In this document: positions 39,101 through 49,920 of the stretch, piece after piece
Numbering within the stretch: the first letter of the stretch is position 1
Layout of the letters: every line of letters begins with the position of its first letter
NCBI RefSeq assembly: GCF_010389155.1
Contig: NC_057767.1
Coordinates: 39,283,688-39,347,687, forward strand
Length of the DNA: 64,000 bases
Source: Erigeron canadensis
Lineage: Eukaryota; Streptophyta; Magnoliopsida; Asterales; Asteraceae
Reading direction: 5' to 3'
Position numbers and translations under genes: made by a program
The notes under the pieces: model-generated
Databases searched by the model: none
Seen by the model: only the letters and a program-made list of their open reading frames with translations
What the model was told of the DNA's origin: nothing

Positions 39101-42100
39101 TTAAGAAGGAAGTGATTAAGCTTTTAGATGCGGGTATCATTTTCCCGATAGCTGATAGTTCTTGGGTAAGTCCCGTCCACTGTGTTCCCAAAAAATGGGG
39201 CATGACGGTTATTGAAAATGAAAATAAAGAACTTTTGGCCACTAGGACTGTCACGGGTTGGCGGGTTTGCATAGATTACCGTATGTTGAATGATGCCACC
39301 CATAAGGATCACTTTCCCCTCCCATTTATTGATCAAATGTTGGAAAGACTTGCCGGAAATGCATACTTTTGTTTCTTGGATGGGTTCTCCGGGTATTTTC
39401 AAATACCCATCGACCCGAAAGACCAAGAAAAGACCACTTTCACATGCCCATTTGGTACCTTTGCTTACCGGCGAATGCCGCTTGGTTTGTGTAATGCCCC
39501 GGGCACCTTCCAAAGGTGCATGATAGCTATTTTCTAGGACATGCTTGAAACCTCAATGGAGGTCTTCATGGATGATTTCTCGTTTTCGGAGATTCCTTTA
39601 GGTCTTGTTTGCATAACCTAGATAAGATGTTGACTAGGTGTGAAAAGGCTCATCTAGTTTTGAATTAGGAGAAGTGTCACTTCATGGTGACCGAGGGAAT
39701 TGTCCTAGGTCAAAAGGTGTCTAGGGCCGGAATAGAAGTGGATAGGGCTAAGATTGATGTGATAGCCAAGTTACCCCCGCCTTCAAATGTGAAAGGGGTA
39801 CGTAGTTTCCTTGGCCATGCCGGTTTCTACCGGAGATTCACTAAAGATTTCTCTAAGATCACTCGTCCGATGACCCACTTGTTGGAGAAGGACGTCCCTT
39901 TTGTTTTTGATGAATCTTGTTTAAGTGCTTTTCAGGTATTGAAGGATAAGTTGACCAATTCTCCCATTATGGTGGGACCGGATTGGAATTTACCGTTTGA
40001 GCTGATGTGTGATGCAAGTGACTATGCTGTAGGAGCGGTGCTTGGGCAAAGGGATGATAAGCATTTCAAGCCAATTTACTATGCTAGTAAAACCTTGAAT
40101 CCCGCCCTGCAAAACTACACCACTACAGAAAAGGAGTTACTCGTGGTAGTCTTTGCATTTGATAAGTTTCGGTCATATCTTGTATTAAGTAAAACTGTTG
40201 TTTTCACTGACCACTCTGCTTTGAAGTATTTGTTTTCTAAGCAAGATGCAAAGCCTAGACTGATTCGATGGATTCTGTTGTTGCAAGAATTTGATATCGA
40301 AATCAAGGATAAGAAAGGTGCCGAGAACTTAGCTGCTGATCATTTGAGCCGGTTGGAGGATCCGAACCGAGAAGAGCTTCAAGATGGGGAGATTAAGGAT
40401 CACTTCCCCGATGAATATTAGAATGTCATTTCTAGTTCTGATGAAGCTCCTTGGTTTGCTGATATTGCTAATTATTTGGTTGCAGGTGAAATACCAAATG
40501 ATTTCTCGGGTCAACAGAAGAAGAAGCTCATATCGGATGCTAAGCATTATTACTGGGATAACCCATATCTGTTTAGAATTTGTGCAGATGGTATGGTCAG
40601 GAGATGTGTTGCAGGAGGTGAGACTAGAGAGATTTTGGATGCTTGCCATTACGGGCCAACCGGAGGTCACTATGGTCCGTCAGTTACAGGTAGAAAGGTT
40701 TTTGATGCAGGTTTCTATTGGCTGACAATCTTCAAAGAGGCCCAAACGTTGGTTGAAACCTGTGACATTTGCCAACGCCAAGGAAGCATCACAAAAAGGA
40801 ATGAAATGCCACAGCAAGGGATTCAGGTATGTGAAGTTTTCGATATTTGGGGCATAGACTTCATGGGACCATTCCCACCGTCTAACAAGTCCCAATACAT
40901 CTTAGTTGTTGTTGACTACGTGTCTAAGTGGGCTGAAGCCAAGGCTTTGCCTACAAACGATGCGCGGGTAGTCATAGATTTTTTAAAACAGTTGTTCAGT
41001 AGGTTTGGTTGCCCTAGAGCCTTAATTAGTGATCGTGGAACGCATTTTGCTAATCATCAATTAGATAAGGTTCTTAAACGTTATGGTGTTCATCATTACT
41101 TTTCAACTTCTTATCACCCACAGACCAGTGGTCAAATGGAGAACACCAACAGGGCTTTGAAAAGAATTTTGGAAAAAACGGTCGGGGATAACCCCAAGGT
41201 TTGGACAAAAAAGTTAGATGACGCCTTGTGGGCATTTAGGACCGCTTTTAAGACGCCTATTGGCACGACGCCATATAAGTTGCTCTACGGTAAGAATTGT
41301 CATTTGCCGATTGAATTAGAGCATAAGGCGTATTGGGCTTTGAGAAATTTGAATCTAGACATGATGGAGGCCGGTGAACTTAGGTTGTTACAACTCTATG
41401 AGCTCGATGAGCTTAGATTGGGAGCTTATGAGAATTCCCGGCTTTATAAAGGAAAGACCAAAATTTATCATGACAAAAGGATCCGCAAGAAGGAATTTAA
41501 GATTGGTGCAAAAGTGTTGTTTTTGTCAAAGTTTAAAACTAAACAACCGAAATTGACTTCTAGGTGGATAGGTCCTTTTGTGATTAAACATGTGTATCCG
41601 TCCGGTTATGTCGAATTGTTTAAAAGGGATGGGAATGGATCTTTTATTGTGAATGGTCATCGTTTGAAATTGTATGTGGAAAAAGAACAGGAGGAGGGGA
41701 CGATTGAGGAGGTCCCCATTTTTGAATCGGAAACTTAGAAGATGGTCGAGTCTAGCTCTAGACTCGTAAATAAATTAAGCGCTTATCGGGAGGCAACCCG
41801 TGTTTGACTTGTTTCATTTTTAAATTTTTTTAGTTAGATTTAACTTATTTTGTCAAGAAAAGTGCAGGTGCAAAATTGGAGGTGAAACTGATGAAGGTAA
41901 GTAAGTTAGAAAAAAAATTTTGTAAGTGAAAAAGTTGGTTTCGGAACAGTAATATTTGGCTGCGCCGCAGTGGTAGGTGTGCATACACCACTGCGCCGCA
42001 GTCATACCAATCGTAATGGATTTTTGCCAAAACCCCCACTGCGCCGCAGTGAGGGTGTGAATGGGGTCACTGCTCCGCAGTCCCCACCTTTTGTGTCCGA

Positions 42101-45100
42101 AGTGCTTTGTGACCCACTGCGCCGCAGTGGGCATGTTTGACTGGTCAAAGGGCTGGGTAATAAAGTAAGGAATGAGGATAAGTTTTTATTTACCACAAAA
42201 TTTCAAAACTTTCCTTTTCTCTCAAACAAAAGAAACGAACGGGTATACAGTAAAACCCTATAAAGCTTCCGAAAAACCCTCTAATCCACCCTCAAATCTG
42301 CTAGTTTGATTCTTCATCTCTTAGATTATCATACATTCTCATCTATAATGGCAAGAGAGGTAAGATTTCTTGACTTTTCTTTTCTTTTCTTTTATTTTCA
42401 TTTTTATTTGAGTTTTAGCTTTGTAATTGTAAATTTAATGGATGGGTTTTGATAGTTTGATGTTAGTAAAGCCAATGGGACGGTTAATCTCTCATTAAAA
42501 ACACTTGTTGTTCCAGATTTGATTTTTAAATTAAAAACTAGGGTTTTGAAAATTTGGGGATTTTTGATAAACGAGTGTGGGGGAGGATTAATGACTCAAT
42601 AAGTGTTTTGGTAAAGGTTTAATGATACTGGAAAGATAATTGATTACCCGGGAAAATTGGCTTTGTGTAGTTTGAATATTCGAAATTGCCCGGAATCCCC
42701 TGACCACTGCACCGCAGTGGATGGTGTACTTATGCCACTGCGACGCAGTGGCACTTCTTTGATTGGGACGAACTTTAACCCCCACTGCGCCGCAGTGAGG
42801 GGTGATGTAGACCCACTCCTAAGAGATGAAATTGTTCGTAATTTTTAGTTTTTCGGTTTTGTTGAAATATGGTCTTGCGTTGCACTTCTCTTATGTTTTG
42901 TTGTTTAATTGGTATATTTGCAAACCGCCGAAGAACGTCGTCAAGCACAAGAAGGTCAAGGGAGTCGTCCCGCTCCTAAGAGATCTCGAAAGCAAGTTCA
43001 AACGCCGGTTTTGCTTTGTTTTGACGAGATAAATGAAAGGCATGCATACTTGAACTTCGAGCAGATACCTCAGCCCCACAAGAACAATTACTTGAACAAG
43101 TTGTACAAGATCTTTAGGCACAAAGTGTGCCCACCAAAGTTTTTGCCTCAATTTTACATTCAATACTTTGGGCTCGCAGATGATTTTAAGGAGTGGTTTT
43201 CGCTTGGAATGCGAGTGGGCAATAGAGTTGTCAACTGTAATATTTGGGATAACGTTTTCTTGAATCGAGAGCCGGTTTATCGGGAACTTTGCTTGGAGTT
43301 TTATTCCACGTTGAGATTGACTAAGGAGTTAAGTAAAGTTAAAGATATTTTCGAAGAAAGGATTGTTATGTTTATGTGCGGGGGAGTTCAAAGGAGGGCT
43401 TCAATAGCCGAGTTTGGAGTATATGTGGGCATGTATACTATGCAGGAGCTTGGTACCCCAGCTTTTAGGGAATTGTTGAGGAAGGGGTATCGTGTAAAAG
43501 CGGATTTGGATGATGGTGAGTCTATTCAGGCGTATTGGTCTCGGATCTCGGGTGGTGATGAATGGGTTTCGGGAGGTTATGTTAGTGTGAACAGGATTCA
43601 AAGTGTAAGATTGCGCTTGTTGCATCGGATCTTGGTGACCTCATTCATTCAGAGGTCATCACATTGGGATAAGGCGTACATGTTAGATTTATGGTTGATG
43701 AAGTTGTTCACGGAAGGTTCTCCCCGGAAGTTTGCTCTTCCTCCTATGGTCTTGTTGGATTGGATGTGTAATCATTCTGATTCCGAGCTTGTGTTGGGGC
43801 ACTTTATTACTCGGATCTACAAGTATATGGGGATTTTCGATTCGGAGGATTGTCAGACCTATTTGTCCATTCCAGTGTATCAGGTTGAGTTTACTCGTCA
43901 GGATTTGCTTAGGGCGAGGATTCTCAGGAAGAAGGAAGGGAATATTCCTGATAGGTTGGCTGAAGATGCAGGAGAGATTGGATCACCACCATCGGAGGAT
44001 GATGAGGATGAGGATATGGAGGATGCTCCGCAGGAGCCTCAACCTCAGCCACAGCCACAGCCACAGCCACCGCCACCGAGGAGGCGTGGCCATACTGATA
44101 TTGATCTGACACCTTTGACCACGCAGTTGCAGGAGATATACGAGGGTCAGCAGTCTAGTGCTCGAGCTTTTGCAGATTATCAGCGCCGGATGGATATGGA
44201 GGTCTCATGGTTGGGTTCGCAGAATGCCCGCATTAACTATACGCTTGGATATTATCAGCCGATGTGGCAGACCCAGTTTGAGGGGAGACAGTATGTGCCA
44301 CCAGCGGAGATTCCTGCTTTTGACCCACCACCCGTCCGTGTGCCACCTTATAGACAGGATGGCGGATCTTATTTTTCTACACCTGCTCAGATGGACTTCT
44401 TTTCTCAGCCCCATGATTTGGGAGGCTCTCCTAGGGGGCCGGTCCAGTTCGGGCGTTACACGGGTGGGGATGGTGGTATTTCTACTTCTATGCCTTCTTT
44501 CTTTGCAGGTACTGGTTCGGGTTTTGCTGATGCTGCTACTGGTTCTGGACATGTTGGTGATCAGCCAGATACAGGTTATGGAGGTAGTGGATCGGGACAG
44601 GAAGAAGACCGCAACTGGGTGACAGATCTTTTTGCACCGCCCAGTTTCACGCGTCCCAGCCATTATGATTGATGATGCTAGAAGGTGATGACTTCCGTCC
44701 GGAACCGTGGGATGGGGTCATGTGATGGTTATTTGGTATTCATTCATGTTGGTGTTTTGGATGAATGTACTTGATACTATTTCTCTCTTTCCTTTTTATT
44801 TCTGTAGTATCCACCCTGCGGGGTGATGAGACATTGAACTTGTTTGCTTTTATTTTCTTAGGTTTGTTTGTTGATTGCAAGAACAATAGCTTGATATGGT
44901 GCTTGTTATTATGACTTGATTGTTGATGTGTTATGAAGCAGGTATTGATGGTTGTAGTTCCACCCAAGTGTGGGGGGAACCCCTTGCTTGTTGATTTTGT
45001 GATGGTGTGCGTATGCTGGCAGTAAGTTCAGCGCCATAATTGTCTTGCTATATTTGATGCACACACAACTCTCGCACCTTCCGTTTTGGCACAAGTTGTT

Positions 45101-48100
45101 TATCCCGCCTACCAAAGTGTCCTTCCTATTTCGGAAGTGCCATTTGTAATACGGGGTCGATAACTTGTTTCAAAACGAAATGTGTCCTAATTCCGGTATG
45201 TGCTTTTATTTTTCTATGTCGCTTACCCCTATTTCCTTTCGTTTGACCGAATATGGACATTGAGGGCATTGTCCATCTTAAGTGTGGGGGGGTGGCAAAT
45301 AGGTTTAAGCTACCGGGTATATCACTTTTGTTGTTTTGTCATTGAGATTTCTATCAGTTTTGTTGATATGTCCCTCTCGTGGGCCTTTGGATTCTATCTA
45401 GAGGTTTGAGTTTCTCTTTTGAACTCTTAACTGTGATGTGCATGTTTGAAACTGGTATTATCAATTTGGCGGGATAATAGAAGTTGATATGATTTTTAAA
45501 CTTGAGTTGAACTTGTCCTTGTGGTAAATTGCTTCTGACACTTAATTGATTACGTATTAAGCAATTTTACTACCAAATTTTTCCTTGGCAAAAGATTTTA
45601 ATTGGCTAAGTATGTCCTGAACAGTTATTTGGCTAGTCTCTTGGGATTGATATCATTACTTGCATGCTCATATATACCCAAAACACCCAAATTGTGAGAT
45701 TTCATCATTTCATATATAGTTGTTCAGGTGACGGTTTTGGCTTGTTTGCTTCGTAAATACGTCCCTCTCTTAGGCCCTTGGATTTATTCGGGAGTAACGG
45801 TATTCATTTTTGATGCCCTGCACTAAGATGTGCATGTTTGAGGTATTTCTAAGCCATTTTCGGGTTCTTCTATTGGTAAGAGTGTGCCGGTGATGTGTTG
45901 ATTCTAGAACTTGGCCCGGTGATCGTGACGAGTACAGTGGATGACGAATTGGCATTTAGGTTTGACCATACATTTTTCTTTCTTTCTTTTCACTTGTCTT
46001 TTGTATATCCCTTTTCACCTATACAACCTTATACACATACATATACTTGTCACAATTTCCCCTTTCTTTGCATACCTTAGATAATCATATACGCCCATAC
46101 ATTCTTTGTAATTTAGCCTTTGATCCCTGTATAAATCACCATTACATGTAAATTTAACCAACTATACCGTAGTCTAATCTGGGGGGCCGTTGATTGTCAT
46201 GGTTTGTTTGGATGGTTTGGGAGAGTTTCATGGGTTGATTTGTGGAAATATTCTTGTCTATAAGAATACGAGAACGGGTTAAGTTATTGAAGATTTTCTT
46301 GGATTGTTCAAACAAAGAAAGTGAAGAGTTATAGACATGTTATCATTGTAAGAGGATATTTACTAGTAGAGTAAAAATGGTTCGAAAAGAATAAAGAGAA
46401 TTGAAAAACAGAAATAGAAAAATATATAAAAAAAAAAAGGAGAACTTGGGCTACTAGTAGATATTTCTCATTTCCAAATGTCTAGAAAGTTTGTTGTATT
46501 ATTTTGGAAGATTTGGTTGTTTGTAAGTTGTTTGAAGTTGATACACCACAATGGTGTCGGGTTTACTTGGTGCTTTGGAGGTGTGTTCGCGGGATGGCAA
46601 CTTAAAGGTTGGTGGTTTGTTGGCAATCAATGTTATGAGTTTAATTAGACTATATTATGCATTCTAACATATACCATATATTTTTCATTTTATCATCTCA
46701 TCATTAACCTACATCCATATATCCCGTTTGTTCATATTCATATACGTAGCCTTAGTTTAACAATCCAACCACCCGTTATGCCTATTTTGACGATGTACTT
46801 GATCCTTGCGCCATAATGGTGAAGTGACGATCCTAGTTCAAGCCTATGGTAAAAGAGTATACATCACGACTAAGCTATGAGTGATTCTTCATATATTCAA
46901 CATCGAAAGTAAGTTTGTTGGAGTAGAATGATATTGGTAGGATCGTTTGTTTCATTTATGCTTAATTGATTATAGTGGCTTACGGATTGTTCAGGTATTG
47001 TCAAACATTTCGAGTTTTCATTTAAGATTAAAACTGCTTCACCCGCCTTATTGTCATTTGACATGCTTGGTGTTGCTTCTTTTTGAAACTTGTAGTTTGT
47101 TTTGATAGTTTGATTGTCAAGGAATGTTTACTTTAAGTTTGGATTTGCTTGAGGACAAGCAATGCTCAAGTGTGGGGGGATTTGATGTGACTAATTTATA
47201 CCCATTACCCACATCATTATTGGCTATTTATTTATATGTTTTAAGTCGTTTTCGTGTACATTTGGCGCGTTTATGGTGTTTGTTAGTGGTTTCGGGCTCT
47301 AAACAGGTTACGCGTTCATTTGGTGCATTTTTGGAAGACTTATTGGCCTAGAAGTGTTTTATGATGTCGAGAGTGGATTCATGTAGGAGAAAGGATGAAA
47401 GTTGCGAGTTAAAAGTTGAAAAATGAAAGATCGGTGATTATAGGTTGACTGCGACGCAGTGGATGCGTACACATGCCCACTGCGCCGCAGTGATCACACA
47501 TTCTCGAACGATTTGAAACAGTGAGTTTTGGCTGCACAACATTGGTCGTAATCGAGGATCACTGCGCCGCAGTGATCAAGCAAGTCAACGGAGACAAGTC
47601 ATAAGGCATGACTGCGCCGCAGTGGTAGGTGTGTACGAGGCCACTACGCCGCAGTAACCCAGTTTGCACGCGTAGATTTGGGCAGAGATATTTAGCTGCG
47701 ACGCAGTGGAGGCCATCACATGACCATTGCACCGCAGTGGGAGACTGGTCAACAAAAGTCAACGGCCGACTTAAAGCCTTATTTTTCAAGGGGTATAAAT
47801 ATAAACCTCTGGCACGAATTTCAAGGTATTCAAACTCTTTCTAGGAGCTGCTCTATCAGGATTCTTCCTTCTCCAATCAAGTGTTACACTTAGGCGGACT
47901 CATCGAAGATATTACGGGCACCCATCTAGATCGTATCTACATTATTGTCTTGCAATTTATTTTCTTCAAACAACTGGTACTTCATGTTTCTTTTCCATTT
48001 CTTTGATTATTGCGAATTGATCATGAGTGGCTAACTGTTTAATCATCCACCTTGATGAAACGAGACGAATAATGTGATTGCTATATTTTTAATTCAAAAG

Positions 48101-49886
48101 GGTTTGTTTAATTATCGTTGTTCCGTGATCTTGATGATTTTAATTCTTTTCAATTAATTAATTTCGATATTGGTTGCATATGATTCTTCGTTGGTGGTAC
48201 CAGTTGAATGTGTATGTGATTTTAAAACGGTTACTTGTCAATAAGTAATTATCACTAGTTCATGGTATGATAGTGAATATCATTTTAAGAAAAGATTAAA
48301 TTTGTCAACGTGATTGATATCGGTTGGTGGTACCACGTCATTATCACATAGGTTCAATTGATAGGAGGATTATCTTGGTCTTGGTGGTACCGGCTTGGGT
48401 AATTCAACTAGTAGTTAGGTGATTCGATAATATGTTCACGGTTGGTGGTACCACGTGAGTAGTATAATCTTGTCACGACTATCTTTCAAACTCTAGAGAA
48501 TTTGTTACTCATCAAATGCAATCACATTTGAAGTCAAGGGAAGTCAAGGTAGATGACTTTTAATTATATCTTCTGAACTTGTCTTTTAATTTTATGCAAT
48601 CATTTTGCAAATCAATTTATTTAATTGTCAAAAGGGGAATTTTCAAGTAACACCTGTTTTCCAAACCATTTAACAAGCAACTAATCATTTCACAGTCCCT
48701 GAGAACGAACTCAGACTTACCTCTTAACTATATTACAGACGATTGGGTCCACTGCCCGTGAGTGCGTAGTAGTTAGTTCTTTGGTAGTTTTAGTTTATAA
48801 ATTTAAAGCTCGATTTTGCACATCATGTACTTTGGACTTAAATGGTCAAACAAGTCATCTTTTGAAACCAAAAATGGTATAACAGAAAACAAGAGTGGAG
48901 TGTTAACTTCTCTAAAAAGTAGAAAGATAATATATTGGCTCTTAATTTTAGAAGTAAATGTCGAATATGGTCATCAAAGCGTATCATTGACCAAGGAAGA
49001 TCAAAAACCATCTATTAATTTTAAAGGATGTATAGAAAAAAAAATTACCACATTTTCTTCTGCTGCAATGCGGCTTGAGCAGCATAACTCCACCACATTT
49101 TAGGACCCTCCGTGACAGACACCGCCGGCCTTAGATGTGACATCTCCACATATGACTTGTATCTTGATATAACCTCAAGGAGCCGTATCCAGTCATGATA
49201 CTGCGCCTGTAAGAAGATATTTTTAAATCAATTCATTAAAGATATGGATACTCATTTTACATATCTTGCCTAAAAGAAGGAACGTGAGATAATAATTTTC
49301 CTATTCTAAAAGACTTCAAACAAAAAACTAAAAAGCATGCACAGATATAAAGAAGTCAGAAACTATCACCTCAGTGAGTGTCAAAGAAACGTCACCAAGG
49401 ATAAGATGGGCCTCCTCAAAAGGCATTTCGGGATCAGTTCTCTCCAGATTTCCCAGACGGTGATACTTGAGAACACCATTGATTGGTGAAACTAAGTAGT
49501 TTCGATCTTGGGCCCATGCAGAAACTCCATGACCATTGGCAGGTTCATTTATTCCATCTTCGAATATCTAACATTCATGAAAAGTGAAGTCTTAGAAATC
49601 TAGAACATGCCGAAGTAAGGGTATTTCTCTACAGCCATTTATTTATGCAAAGAATATTATATATAATTATATATATATATATATAGGTTCTAGTTTAAAT
49701 AAAACAAGTATTAAAGTAAAACAAATAAAACAATAAGTTTCTCTTCATGAAAATCACCGTGCATCATAAAAATCATCGTGCATCAATATATATATTTATG
49801 CTTCGTGAATCAATTTTATCATTGATCTAAGGTTCAAGATCTTGTGTTATATGTTTTACTTTAATACATGTTTTACAATAACCAAC

Positions 49887-49920
<34 letters not shown>

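Larger units (their letters stand above)
34278..48825 (+). mobile_element. 14.5-kb Ty3/gypsy (Athila/Tat-like) retrotransposon (VPS13 intron 11)
   Basis: It is bounded by LTRs with TGATGTG...CACATCA ends and the exact 5-bp target duplication TGTAC (34273-34277 and 48826-48830). Order: LTR, PBS, gag, protease-RT-RNase H-integrase (the gypsy order), a third ORF, a long 3' non-coding region, polypurine tract, LTR. A third ORF downstream of integrase and a PBS fitting tRNA-Asp are features of the Athila/Tat group. It is antisense to VPS13. By eye the LTRs differ at about 35 sites (near 2%) plus one ~30-bp deletion, so the insertion is fairly recent. Pol has several stops and a frameshift, so this copy cannot move by itself. 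Confidence 0.93.

Noticed and set aside
42348..42933. Spliced start for the gypsy third ORF (ATG GCA AGA GAG followed by a GTAAGA donor)
   Set aside because: The ATG at 42348 and the donor look good, but the nearest AG acceptors I can see (ending at 42933, 42945, 42951) do not restore the frame of the third ORF. Left as unproven.
43924..44663. Minus-strand frames of 62-152 codons
   Set aside because: Antisense of the repetitive tail of the gypsy third ORF.
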